In this document: one piece after another, positions 1 to 10,745 of the stretch
How positions within the stretch are numbered: the stretch's first letter is position 1
Layout: each line of letters opens with the position of its first letter
Assembly: GCF_000003605.2 (NCBI RefSeq)
Contig: NW_003130356.1
Coordinates: 843,052-871,051 of the forward strand
Direction: 5' to 3'
Source of the DNA: Saccoglossus kowalevskii
Lineage: Eukaryota; Hemichordata; Enteropneusta; Harrimaniidae
Length of the DNA: 28,000 nucleotides
Position numbers and translations under genes: made by a program
Notes under the pieces: model-generated
What the model saw: the letters and a program-made list of their open reading frames with translations, nothing else
Databases searched by the model: none
Told to the model about the DNA's origin: nothing

Positions 1-446
1 TTTCCATTCTAGGGACCCTATCCGTAATAATTTTGGCATTTCACTTCTATCATTGTGCAAACACCCGTCCGTATATATGTTAAACGGCAGAAAAGAACCT
101 GGTGAATTCACGTGTATTGCAAATGATGGTAGAAGTGTAGTCGATGGTATCCCTGGATTTGTATGGCTATGTGATATCCTTCACAATACCAGTGAGGAGT
201 GAGTCAGACCATTTTCCATGTTGTTATAATCTTAGAATTTCTGGTGTACATAATTCAGATGAAAATTCGATTGGAAATAATCCCATTGTGATATTTCGTT
301 AGAACAACGAATTATTGCACATTTATAGAACACGTGTTCTGGAGAAAACTGCTGAAATTAAGTTATTGATTAATCAACTGGGGACTCATAATTTAAACGA
401 AACAGTTACCTAATTTACAGATATTTTAAAATAATCGGGAGAAATT

Positions 447-1076
447 ATGCAAGTACAGATCACTGACAAACGATTATCTTCACACAGACAAAATAAATCA
501 CCATGGTATGATGAGGAATGTCGCATGGAACAGTTATATAAACTTTCCCGTTTACGTCGATATCGTGATACTGGTCGTAAGATTGATTTAAATAACTACA
601 AAAGTGCACGCAATTCATTTCGATCACTGGTGTGAAAAATGAAATATGCATATAACGAAAAATTGCACGAAACAATTAGAGAAAACATAACAAGTGAAAA
701 GTGTATCTGGGAAACTATTAAAAAGAATAAGAGTAAAAATCAAACATCTATAATCCCATTACAAGATTGGGTCATGTACTTTGAAAAACTGTATAACCAG
801 GATTCATGTAACAATAACATAGATCGAGAGCATCTTACTGAAGTTAAAAACGTTCTGTATAATTTTGATCCGCATTCTCTGGAATTTGATGAAACTGACA
901 CGACATTAAATGTGCCAATAACGAATGACGAAATAATTCAGTCAATACATAAACTTAGAAATGGCAAATCTGCAGGCCCTGACCTTTTAATTTTTGATTT
1001 TTTAAAATTTTCATGTGATGTGTCCAAAACATTTTTGAATGCCCTTTTTAACTTAATTTTTAATAAGCTAAATTAA
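447..1076 (+). pseudogene. LINE ORF2 linker between endonuclease and reverse transcriptase
   Basis: One frame is broken only by TGA at 633-635. The first part has the KSPWYDEECR motif found just after the endonuclease in many LINEs. The second part ends in ITNDEIIQSIHKLRNGKSAGPD, the block that opens the reverse transcriptase (usually KLKNGKAPGPD). The TGA interrupts an otherwise continuous protein, so this is decay and not two genes. Confidence 0.75.
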
Positions 1077-1080
1077 AACA

Positions 1081-1888
1081 CAGTGAATAATTACCCCCTT
1101 TACAGTACTGGTATTTTCCCAGAAGGTTGGTCAAAAGGTATTATTATTTCTATCCACAAGAAAAACATGATCCCAGTAACTACAGAGCTATATCACTCAT
1201 GAGTATATTTGGAAAAATCTTTACCAGTATCATCGAAGCACGACTATAAAAATGGGCAAGGTTTTTTGATAAAATGACAGAGACACAGGCTGGATTTAGG
1301 GAGGGCTATTCAACTATTGACCAAATATTTACATTATATGTCATAATTCAGAAACAGTTAGCCAAGCCAGGAAAGGGGGACAATTATATTGTCTCTATAT
1401 AGATTTCCAGAAGGCATTTTACTCGGTTAACAGGGCCAATAATAGTATCAACGGAAAAATATATGTAATTTTACAAAGTATTTAAAATCATGGAGGGGTC
1501 AAATCCGAGATCCTTTGAATTGAAGAAAGGGGTTCCACAAGGGTGCATAATCAACCCTATTTTATTCTCATTTTACAATAATGAGCTACAAAGCATGTTG
1601 GATGACTCTGGGTATAGAGGAATACAATTGATCCCAAACGACATGTTAGAGTTGTCATTGTTGTATGCTGATGACATTGCTTTATTTTCTGTATTGGGCT
1701 TGAAGAGACTAATAAGTATATTGTATGAGTTTACAAACAAGTGGGTTCTAAATATCAACTCAAATAAAACTAAAATTGTAGTATACAGAAATGGGGGATA
1801 TCTCAGTAAATATGAAAAGTGGTACTTCGAGGACAAGCAAATTAGTACTGTTAGTTTATACGAATACCTGGGTTGGTATGTCATGTAA
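1081..1888 (+). pseudogene. LINE reverse transcriptase, frameshifted
   Basis: The polymerase blocks are in order but in different frames. GIFPEGWSKGIIISIHKK is followed by a piece resembling NYRAISLMSIFGKIF. Motif A reads LYIDFQKAFYSVNR near 1393, with the usual second Asp (KAFD) changed to Tyr. The frame 1490-1888 carries GVPQGCIINPILF (motif B) and the catalytic YADD box at 1664-1675, followed by an INSNKTKIVVY block. The YADD core is intact, but frameshifts upstream rule out a working enzyme. Confidence 0.85.
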
Positions 1889-2750
1889 ATGATCTTTTAA
1901 TATTACCACAGAAAATTTAGCTATAAAAGGCAAAAAGAAATTGATTGCAATCAAAATATACCTAAGCAATATGCAATGTTTTAAAGCAGACTTGTATTTT
2001 AAGATTGTTTACACCTTAATTCAACCCGTACTTACATATGGGTCTGAAATCTAGGGATATGGTCAATATCAACATTTAGAAAGTGTAAATACATCTTATT
2101 GTAGGCAATACCTCGGTGTAGGTAAAAATGCTCCAATTTGTACAGTATTAGGGGATTGTGGGAGGCTACCCTTATTATGTTACCATGTTAAAAGATGTAT
2201 TACATATTGGTTAAAAATTACTAGCATAGATGAAAACAGATTACCCCAAAAAGCTTACCGGCCAGAGAAATTAAAGAATTGCTTTTTAAATATGGATTTG
2301 GTTATGTCTGGTTTAATCAAGGGGTGGGGGACTCTGATATGTTCTTGTACAAATTTTGTGAACGGAAATGATATTGGAATTCCAGATTGGTATATAGACG
2401 TTTGTTCTGGAGAAAAAATCGCAGTATTATAGGCAATACAAAACAAAATTTGGGATTGAAAACTATGTGTCATTGCGACAATTAAAATTGCGCAGAGCAA
2501 TAGCAAGATTAAGATGTGCGTGTCATCCATAGCGAGGGCCGTATTTGTCATTTGTGCTTGCACGAAATTGATGATGAATATAATTATTTTACTCAAATGC
2601 ACTGCATGGGACACAATCAGGAAAAAGTATCTCCCAAATGAGACACAACCCCGAATTTGAATACTCTAGTACAATTATTAAGCTCCTCTAACAGCCAAAT
2701 CATTAACTCGTTAGCTCTATTTGTAAGTGTTTTTTAATCAAAGATAAAAT
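1889..2750 (+). pseudogene. LINE ORF2 C-terminal region, heavily decayed
   Basis: Fragments in several frames match the region after the polymerase in many LINEs: QPVLTYGSEI near 2020-2050, RQYLGVGKNAP near 2105, then GDCGRLPLLCYHVKR. A last piece near 2530 reads RICHLCLHEIDDEYNY, like the Cys-rich end seen in many invertebrate LINEs. Stops are frequent. Confidence 0.65.
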
Positions 2751-2900
2751 GGGAATAACCTAACAAGTTTGTATGTATATCAATATTAATATCCCCATCA
2801 CATTATTACATAGTGATTATTTTATCTATTGACACCCTCTTCATCTATATTTTCATACATATTTTGTAATATAAATTTATTTCTTGTCAATAATTAATTT

Positions 2901-2932
2901 GTATGATTGTAATGGGCCGGAGGCCATCATAC
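2901..2932 (+). repeat. 3' terminal hairpin of the + strand LINE
   Basis: GTATGAT at the left pairs with ATCATAC at the right, and an inner GGCC pairs with GGCC around a 3-nt GGA loop; a 7-nt bulge lies on the left arm. It sits just before the ATT tail, where some LINE RNAs are recognised by their own reverse transcriptase. Confidence 0.6.
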
Positions 2933-2942
2933 AATTAATACA

Positions 2943-2956
2943 ATTATTATTATTAT
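2943..2956 (+). repeat. (ATT)n tail of the LINE
   Basis: A short run of ATT units directly follows the LINE 3' UTR and directly abuts the minus-strand LINE relic. It serves as the 3' boundary of the first element. Confidence 0.65.
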
Positions 2957-3690
2957 AAGAGGTTTGACAATGGTGAGTTTAAAAGATTTAGGAACGACTC
3001 CTGAAATGAGCGAATAATTAAAAATGAATGAGTCTGGTTGGTATTTTGCATGATTTGCATGGTAGTGATTAATTAATTTCACAATATTGTCCTCAGTGAC
3101 AGGTGCGAATTCTGATAGTGAATTACAGCAGGGTTCAACTATAGTGTGGCTGTCCCTGATAGCGTTCAATAGCATGGGCATTTTTTTTTATTGAAACAAT
3201 CTGATAAACCTATCGGGTAGCTCACCCGTCGGTATTGTAGTAGGTTTTATATTCCTGTGCGTTTTCTTTGAGCCAATCAATCCATCGATAATAGTAAAAA
3301 CCGACGACAATACTCCGACCGGCTAGCAATAAATATTTCATGGTCAATAATTAATTTAGCCGATTCCAACTTCCGCGCAATGTTTCTCGCATTCCGTCGC
3401 ATAACAAGAAGTTCGTCATTAAACCATGGCGCCCGAGGTTTGTTATAGAGTACTTTCCCACGTTTAGGGGCGAGATAATTTAAGGTGTTAATCACAGGTT
3501 GAGTGTAAAATTCACATACTGTATCAACACCGGTGTGTATCGAGATCTTAGGTTTGGCAAACGATTCCCTGATTCGCGTGCGAAGAATTTCAATTTCTTA
3601 TTACAATATGATTTTGTAATTGTCTTAGTTTGTGGACGTGGAATGTTGACACCAAAATGTATCGGGCAATGGTCTGATTATATTATTTAA
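2957..3690 (-). mobile_element. Second LINE relic, antisense, truncated inside the reverse transcriptase
   Basis: Read on the minus strand from about 3690, this gives SDHCPIHFGVN (endonuclease end), then the 3495-3277 frame with LYNKPRAPWFNDEL, a conserved linker motif. Next come ELPDRFIRLFQ and LSEFAPVTEDNIVKLI in 3181-2957, the block before the polymerase in CR1/L2-like LINEs. It stops at SGVVPKSFKLTIVKPL, where the family usually continues with a Lys-rich block. The end at about 2957 coincides with the ATT tail of the first LINE. Frameshifts and internal deletions are present. Confidence 0.75.
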
Positions 3691-3699
3691 TATAAAGTC

Positions 3700-4800
3700 G
3701 GACGAATGAGTTATTAGTAGAAGTAATAGTAAATTACCGTCAGTACATTTTAAGTTGCGATCTATAAAGCCAAATTTGTGTTAAATCAAATGTTTTTTTT
3801 TTTCAAAATCGACAAACAATAACGCTGGGATATTATATTATAATAACAAAATGTTTTATGTCTGACCGAAAGACAATGTAAAATCAACTGTGAAACCATC
3901 ACTACCCAGCGATGTTCTTCCAGTTTTCCATATTATTCAATGCTCATCTTTAGTAATGCCGAGAATCATCATCTAAAAATGTTGATGTTCACTTAGTTCA
4001 TAACTTTCATCATTGTTAATGTTTTGTTTAGTACTATATACATTTTTAGGCTCAGAAAATACTTTTATCAGAATTTTGTTATCCGTACTCCATCCACCTA
4101 GCCGCAGTTTATTGTTGCCACTCCATCCTTTTTCGTTTTAAATTTTGCACTTTAGTACTGCTCTGTAAGTTAATCTTGCTTTACATAAATGTCAATAGTT
4201 TCTTTGATAAAGGTTTTAATGTATATTTATATTTCCAGAAACAAGGAAAAATTGCAGAGAATTTAGACCAGTGAGTGATGATTATAGTATGAATGTCAGG
4301 GGATACTAATAAATAATAAAATATTTTTTGTGTTGTGATTCTATATCGTTATTCGTAGGGTACTGCAATTATACCCTGATTCCTTATAATATTTATTTCA
4401 TTTTGTAAGTCTTTATACAACTAAGGGCTGTCCTCATTTGGACCAAAAATTCAAACGACTATGAGGCGAAAGTCACTCGCCTCTGACATTCAATGATACC
4501 AGCTGTTAGCCATAATTGCGTTTTTGGATCACTGCATGACTCAAAAAACAAAACACAAAGATGAAGAAAAGAATATATGTTAACAAGGCAACAGGGAAAA
4601 TGTGTGCACTTGCGTAATTTTCCGTCAGCTCATCAAAGATGAAACAATGATGACTTCTTCGCTGTCCACATAACTCTGTACTGTACCAAACTAATTTTAC
4701 TAACCAGTAAATGTGTGAAAACCTGGCAGACAAGATGCATTATGGTAGCCAGTCACAGATCACATATACAATTATCTTAGCACCTAAATAACCACTTAGT
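3700..4800. other. Anonymous AT-rich stretch
   Basis: I see no gene I can support. Open frames are short. A minus-strand frame at 4733-4506 contains one strongly hydrophobic stretch and ends AVIQKRNYG, but it is short and could be chance. Confidence 0.4.
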
Positions 4801-4804
4801 AGCA

Positions 4805-5419
4805 TCAAACATTTCGAACCTCACCTGTAAGAAAACGTACTAATCTTTTAGAACCAACCAGTGACCGACCTGGCACTGTAGTGTATTGTGGAGCTTCCCC
4901 ATTCACAGTGTCATGCCAATATTCCCACACCTGTACATTTATGTATTGAAAGTTTTTGCTCTCAGAGTAACATTAAAAAGGTCATCAATTACTTTCGTGA
5001 CAGTTAATTTCTTATTTAATTGCATTTCACTCGGGAAGAGAAGACGAAAAACAAGATGCCCTAGTTAAGAAAGAATTATTTTCACTTGATCTCATTTCCT
5101 GATGCCAACATTTTCCATGTTGTAACCTTTTCCACAATACAATAGTCATCCTTTAAATAATTGTTAATGTACAGTTTTCCGTTTCTGAACTGCAGTTGCC
5201 ACTTTCCCACGCTTGTTTCATAACGTGATTTTTAGCAGTTTAATTTCTATCACACCAACAGTGTCTTGAAGTATCTGATTCTGCGTTTACATAATGTTTA
5301 TCTTTGTCACCGTTTGTGAAGTTTATCAATATTATACTTGGGCTTTTGTAGTCGAAGTGTGCCCGTGCGTTGTCATCTACCACAATACCAAACATGTCTG
5401 GCAGAAACTTGACGGCCAC
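4805..5419 (-). pseudogene. Possible decayed coding fragments, unidentified
   Basis: Minus-strand pieces look coding but sit in different frames with stops between them. From 5419, right after a splice-acceptor-like AG, the frame starts VAVKFLPDMFGIVVDD and has one internal TAA (5242-5240) before TAA at 5155. A second piece reads SEMQLNKKLTVTKVIDDLF. A third, 4930-4805, runs 41 codons from VWEYWHDTVNGEAPQY to TGA. No family is recognised. GRSLVGSKRLVRF in the third piece faintly recalls a polycystin motif, but that is too weak to name. Confidence 0.25.
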
Positions 5420-5429
5420 CTAATGTACA

Positions 5430-6232
5430 TTTTCTTTTTCTTCGATTCCGACTATTATGATATCTTTCTCACATTAACTGGTCGTCACTAATATGTTATT
5501 GTTGTTTCATAACTTCATACCTGGATACAAAAGCCTCAATTATGTTCTTCAACACCGAGTTCAACAAAGAATTATCGATAAATATATTCATTTAGTTTCT
5601 ATTTCCATACTAACAAGATCTGAATTTTACTTAACGATACTTACGATTTCAACTTAAAGATCGGATCAAAACAATGTTTTAGTTCGACCACAACTGTGTT
5701 TGTACGGAACATTCAAACCAAATCAGCGCCAGCGTATCTATAATGGGATCAAGTTGGGAATTTAAATCCATAAATCATAAGTTAAATATTACATGAACTA
5801 ATGCCCCTACGTTATTGGGGTTTGGTGTGGTGGAATCGTAATTCCGTGTTACTATCCCCTCTACACACACAGTCCATGGCTGTTGCAACGACTATAAACG
5901 AGGACAAACAAAGCAGGCATTATAGACATACACAGTAGACCACTTACCAATAACTTTCCCTGCGTATCTACCCCAAAACAGCAAGCTAAGCGTGGTAAAT
6001 TATGAACCATAACGTTTTGCTAGGTAAAACCATGAACTCTATAGAGATTAAGGTAATTTGGCCTCGTTAATTTCGTTCAATGCAATTTGGTGCAGCTATC
6101 TGCTTTGTTCTCCACAATGCATTATTTGTTCTGAGGCCACCAAAGCTTGTCTTCTCAACCCTTATTTTTTGTCCCAGTATCATAGGGGTGTAACCTTTTT
6201 AATACACTAAACAAGCAGCCAGTCGGATGAGA
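5430..6232. other. Anonymous stretch before the tandem-repeat element
   Basis: There is no supported gene or RNA. The region is AT-rich, with a slightly GC-richer patch near 5800-5890. The next recognisable feature is the left end of the repeat element at 6233. Confidence 0.4.
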
Positions 6233-6299
6233 TAGCTCCGCTGTTAGCAATGCACATTTCAATTAAAGAACAGGAGATAAGATTAGAAAATGAACAATA

Positions 6300-7260
6300 T
6301 GTACAGTATCAAAGCAATGGCACTTGCTGTTTTCAACAAGAATTCAAAAATATCACTTTTCACCAAAAATGACAACAAAAATCATCAAAATTAGATAATT
6401 GAAGATATCACAACGAAATTAACAAATCTGAAAGAGGTCCACATGTAGTACCTATACATGTAATATAAAAACAATCGGACTTGCGGTTTTCAACAATAAG
6501 TCGAAAATATCACTTTTTACCAAAAATGACAGAAATATTCACCAAAATAAGAGAATTAAAGATATCATTACAAAATGAACAAATCTGAGAGAGGTCCACA
6601 TGTAGTATATATATATGTAATATCAAAGCAATGGGACTTGCTGTTTTTAACAAGAAGTCGAAAATATCATTTTTTACCAAAAATATTAAGCAAAATTAGA
6701 GAATTGAAGATATCATCATGAAATGAACAAATCTGTAAATGATCCACATGTAGTACCTATATATGTAATATCAAAGCAATTGGACTTGTGGTTTTTAACA
6801 AGAAGTCGAAAATATCACTTTTTACCAAAAATGACAGAAATATTCTCCAAAATGAGAGAATTAAAGATATCATTACAAAATGAACAAATCTGTGAGAGTT
6901 CCACATGTAGTATCTATATATGTAATATCAAAGCAATGGGACTTGCTGTTTTTAACAAGAAGTCGAAAATATCACTTTTTAACCAAAAATGACAAAAATA
7001 TTCACCAAAATTAGAAAATTAAAGATATCATCACGAAATGAACAAATCTGAGAGAGGTCCAGATGTAGTACCTATACATGTAATATCAAAGCAATGGGAC
7101 TCGCCGGTTTTAACAAGAAGTAGAAAATATCACGTTTTACCAAAAATATTCATCAAAATTAGAGAATTTGAGATTTTGACATGAAATGAACGAATCTGAG
7201 AAAGAACCATCCAAGGTACTTGCATACCAAATTTGAAAAAATTCTGACTTGCGGTTTTGA
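6300..7260 (+). repeat. Tandem array, about seven units of ~148-158 bp
   Basis: The anchor AAAGCAATGGGACTTGC and its variants start near 6311, 6467, 6625, 6773, 6930, 7088 and about 7235, so spacing is about 147-158 bp. Each unit also carries GTCGAAAATATCACTTTTTA, a GATATCA motif and GTCCACATGTAGTA. The last unit is the most diverged. Open frames across the array (for example 6723-6992) follow from the repeat and are not evidence of a gene. Confidence 0.85.
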
Positions 7261-7313
7261 AGAAGAAGTTGAAATTGTAAAGTTGACGACGACGGACAAT
7301 CAGTAATATGAAC

Positions 7314-7348
7314 AGCTCCGCTGTGTTGACTTTCTCGACAGTGGAGCT
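7314..7348 (+). repeat. Terminal hairpin of the tandem-repeat element
   Basis: AGCTCCGCTGT (7314-7324) pairs with ACAGTGGAGCT (7338-7348) over 11 bp with one G-T pair and a 13-nt loop. The left arm is also nearly identical to the left end of the element at 6234. Confidence 0.7.
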
Positions 7349-7349
7349 A

Positions 7350-8300
7350 AAAAGGCTGACAACCTATAAAGAAAATAAATATTATAATTAAATGACTAAT
7401 TGGTTAAATTTAGCATCAGAGACCAGCTAATAACATAATATTTTTAAAATTAAAAATACGTATTTCCCTATTTTATAGAATCTGTGTCTAAACCAATATT
7501 AACTATACAAACTAATAACTAAAACTCAAATAGTAAAGTCAAAAACAAAATGGCAGAATAAACCTAATGTTATTTAAAATACGGTTCATTTGAATTCTAA
7601 AGTTAGCAGAAGAGTAACAAACATTGCATATTGGTTGAGAACAATGCCTTGGATGGTCACACTCTAGTACTCAGAGCTGGGTAACCAGTGAAAAACTATG
7701 TTTGGAGTTTAATAAATAGAATGTAAGCATATTGAAAATAACAAATATCAAACTGAATAAATCACATTACATTTTGTAATAAATGTCAAATAACAAAGAT
7801 TGAAACTTGATATTGACATAAGTATCTGTTTATTTCATGTCTTCCGAGAATCTTTTTTAAGAATTGATCACGGTCAAGACTGAAGCCTTGTTTCATAGAC
7901 AACCAACTGAAAGCTGGTCTTCTTATCGGATCCGAAGTGCTGCCTCTCCAGTCTGAAACTGAGTAGCTGCTTTTGTTCTTTGCATGCACAGCATTGACCC
8001 CTATTTTGCATATTCAAGCTCCTGTATTTCAAATCCAATGATACTGACCTCAGACTTGTACTTTATACTTTGATTTGGCAATACAAAAATTCTGCAATAA
8101 ATCTCTAACTCCATGGCATACTACTTCGTAGAATCCTCTTTCTATCTTTACATACAAGAAAAAAAAAATGATTTGTCCTAAAATGTATCTCATTAAAGCC
8201 CACAATAACCAAACAAAAAAATAATTTTTGAAGAAGTCAACAATGTGACTCAATGCCAACGAAATAGCTAAGCCATGGTAGTCAAATTTCCTGTGTATAA
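7350..8300. other. Anonymous stretch
   Basis: No supported gene. Minus-strand frames at 7989-7786 (67 codons) and 8322-8050 (90 codons, hydrophobic) look somewhat protein-like but match nothing I know and overlap in inconsistent frames. Confidence 0.35.
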
Positions 8301-9026
8301 AACATTCTCGGTCAACGGACAAACTCGGTAGACAGTTCTTATTTGCACGAGATAGCTAGTGACATCAGGGTCAATGGAACGTGATTTCGAGCAGGTGAAC
8401 TGAATATGGTAGTTGATATAAAACACCAACGTACTTATTTCTATGTAGCAGCAGATCGCAAAATCACTTGCGTGTGGAACTGGTGGCATAAAGATAACAG
8501 ACTAGGCATCAAATCTGGTCAGAAACATGTAATTAGAAAAGTTTGCAGGTGAAAATCTGACTGCGTGATGATGAACCCAACGTCATTTGAGCGCTGCTTC
8601 CTCGTTAGCAATTACAGCATTGTGTTATCTTAGCAACATCCCGACAAGCACACAAACTGCACAGAGAAGGACAGCTTATATCAGGACCAGAAGCATGATA
8701 AACATCAGCATTATGAAAACTTTCTTTTCGGTGATTTGGGTTTTGGAAAGGATTTCAACATCGCTTTTTTAGCTTTAAAGTTTGATGGAACCAATAGAGC
8801 TTTATTGCAGGCTTCCCTTCCAGAAACGTTGGTCCATCCAAATGAAATGAACCAGGCTTACAGTTTAGTCAAAAACCTTTTCACAGTTACTAACAGTAAA
8901 GTTTTGTGGAGCTGGAAATATTCAAGTACGGATGATTTTGCAGCAAAATGTGTTGATACCTGCTGGATGCGCACAAATCACAATCGATCAGGGAATTGTT
9001 TAATTGCATACGCTCAATATTACTGA
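8301..9026 (+). pseudogene. Decayed coding sequence, unidentified
   Basis: One frame runs about 242 codons with only three internal stops (TGA 8382, TGA 8550, TAG 8631) before TGA at 9024-9026. About 14 stops would be expected by chance at this base composition. The last 130 codons (8634-9023) are fully open. Readable parts include DIKHQRTYFYVAADRKITCV and FGDLGFGKDFNIAFLALKFD. The frame appears to continue after a +1 shift to about 9321, reading EVYSMDIKRNKDETEFQVHF. An AATAAA lies at 9300-9305. I do not recognise the family. A real terminal exon starting after the AG at 8633 is the alternative. Confidence 0.4.
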
Positions 9027-9321
9027 TCATGATTTGTTTGACATTATTTTTATCTCAAACAAAATAACTTGGAATGTGGTTTGATATAGCACTGCAATTG
9101 ATTTCCTCGGCCGAGATCCAGTAATAACCATTCCCCCATCCTCCTGTAGAATTTGAAACACGTTTTCCCTATGATCCCTTAGTAACAAAGAAGTGTATTC
9201 AATGGACATCAAAAGAAACAAAGATGAGACCGAGTTCCAAGTACATTTTCTGCCACAATTTAATGTGTCGGCTATCACGAACAATCAGAGCAGCCCCACA
9301 ATAAAAGCAAATTTCTGTCAA

Positions 9322-10252
9322 TAATTAACTTCTAAGTTTTCACAGCAACTATGTCTGTGAGCATCACCAGGGCTATTAACTTTCAAAAAATAACCCAATT
9401 TGTCTATAAAACTATATTACTCATATAACGAATCAATAAAAGTAATAAGGTGAAATGACACTTACTATGTATTTCCATCGGTAAATAAACAAGACAATAA
9501 AGTATTGTGTTACGCTTTTTTATTATGCATATACATAGTCATACAATGATTTGAAATAAGCAGAACTCAATTCAAATGTAACTTTTTAGGTCATAATATT
9601 GTTTTCATTGTTGGTCATGAACTTTTTGTACACAATCTCATCAATGGTCCAGCCAAAGAGATACGGAACAGGTTCTTATCAACAGACGTAAATGCCACAA
9701 ACAAGTCTAATTACTCATACAACATACAACTTGAAAAACTCTAAATGTTACCGGGACATGTCAACTTTCTTGGTCTGTATTTTTTATTTTGGCCTAGAAT
9801 AGAAATATGTAGTCATATAATGTATTCCTGGAAAAATGCAATTTTTGAAAAACATTCCAAAAACAGTCCACTTGAAATGAGTTCAACCTTCTATAATTGT
9901 TATCTTGATTATTACAAAATGTCTGATTACAAATATCAGAAACCATGCACACTCTAAATATCTACAACATTTGAAAAGCAGTTCCAGACAAACCCCACCC
10001 ATAATATTAAATCTGAAGCAGAGAACAATTATTTACTTTGTCACACACTGTAATTAGACCCCGCTTTGAATACTAGTATTGTAATATTAAAATGTTCGTG
10101 AATTTCTTGAGTCAGTGATAATCATGAGATTTTGTTGTCAGAGTTTCTATTGAAAATTGCATCATAGGATTGTCATAGTCTCGCTCTGAAAATGTTGTGT
10201 ATCTATCAGAATACTTTGCATGGGATTAAGCATTACAGTTATCCTATAGGTC
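9322..10252. other. Anonymous stretch
   Basis: AT-rich sequence with short open frames only. I see no repeat, RNA or coding signal that I can support. Confidence 0.4.
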
Positions 10253-10554
10253 ACTACCAGTTTTGGTGGTCTTAAGATCAGACCCTGGTCTTAAATGGGC
10301 GTTAAACAAAAAAGGCTTTATTCAACTGCCATGGTCGTAATTTAGTCTTAAAGAATTTAGTGTCACCTGGTACAGCTCTAAACACAGTTAACAGAAATAT
10401 GGCTTTGTTGAGTAACACCTGTAATGAATTTCCATGCTGGCAAAAAAACAAAGATGATATTACCGGGGTAAAACCACTGCTTCGTCCAATAAAACAATGA
10501 TTGACCTTCAACATATCGACAGTATTAAATATGAGACCATCTAAAACTGGTAGT
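10253..10554. mobile_element. MITE-like inverted-repeat element in the 3' UTR of the main gene
   Basis: ACTACCAGTTTTGGTGGTCT (10253-10272) matches the reverse complement of 10534-10554 with about 19 of 21 positions equal, giving a ~302-bp element. It has no coding capacity. A clear target-site duplication was not found. It lies about 90 bp downstream of the stop codon of the main gene, in the likely 3' UTR. Confidence 0.5.
10317..10322 (-). promoter_or_regulatory. Candidate polyadenylation signal AATAAA of the main gene
   Basis: The minus strand reads GAATAAAGCC here, about 325 nt after the stop codon. It is the only AATAAA I found between the stop and about 10250. It lies inside the inverted-repeat element. 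Confidence 0.45.
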
Positions 10555-10646
10555 AGGAGACAATGTGTTTTGAAATTAGTAATAAAAGTAGCACTCTATA
10601 TATAATTCATATTGATATTAAATCAATGAATAATTATAACGTAGGA

Positions 10647-10745
10647 TTAGTTATCATAGTCCGGATCAGGATACATCTCATATTCCTTGGCAATTGGGGA
10701 TTCCAGATAATCATTCATGTGTGCTCGTCTCTTTTGTAACAGATC
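10647..10745 (-). CDS. Main gene, last exon
   Basis: Acceptor ATTTTTTAAG; 32 codons and TAA (10649-10647). Ends KEYEMYPDPDYDN, with several Tyr in acidic context, a possible site for tyrosine kinases. Confidence 0.85.
   Translation of the reverse strand, partial: DLLQKRRAHMNDYLESPIAKEYEMYPDPDYDN

Larger units (their letters stand above)
1..2956 (+). mobile_element. Decayed APE-type LINE (non-LTR retrotransposon), 5' end outside the window
   Basis: Several broken frames follow the order of a LINE ORF2. A frame from base 2 reads like the end of an apurinic-type endonuclease (SLCKHPSVYMLNGR, then NDGRSVVDGI), and after a +1 shift it reads SDHFPCCYNL at 204, the conserved SDH box. A linker follows at 447-1076, then the reverse transcriptase at about 1081-1900 and a C-terminal region to about 2750. 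A 3' hairpin (2901-2932) and an ATT-repeat tail (2943-2956) end the element. Many stops and frameshifts show it is inactive. The domain order is typical of LINEs with endonuclease; I did not assign a clade. Confidence 0.85.
6233..7349. mobile_element. Non-autonomous mobile element with terminal inverted repeats and an internal minisatellite
   Basis: The left end TAGCTCCGCTGT (6233-6244) matches the reverse complement of the right end ACAGTGGAGCTA (7338-7349) at 11 of 12 bases. Between them lie about seven ~157-bp tandem units, then a unique segment with a GACGACGAC run near 7284. The right end also folds into a hairpin. There is no coding capacity. The layout recalls bivalve 'pearl'-type elements and Helentron-associated non-autonomous elements (short subterminal repeats, central tandem core, 3' hairpin). 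The class is inferred. Confidence 0.6.

Noticed and set aside
4240-4275. A possible 32-nt plus-strand exon between TTTCCAG and GTGAGT
   Set aside because: There are no partner exons nearby, so the splice-like signals are probably chance.
6723-6992. An 89-codon plus-strand frame
   Set aside because: It is read across tandem units of the repeat element; its internal repetition comes from the array.
7786-8322. Minus-strand frames of 67 and 90 codons that look like a terminal exon and a membrane segment
   Set aside because: Short, no recognised family, no compatible splice chain, and they overlap the + strand frame at 8301-9026.
9027-9284. An 85-codon minus-strand frame
   Set aside because: The + strand continuation of the 8301-9026 frame explains the region at least as well; neither matches a family I know.
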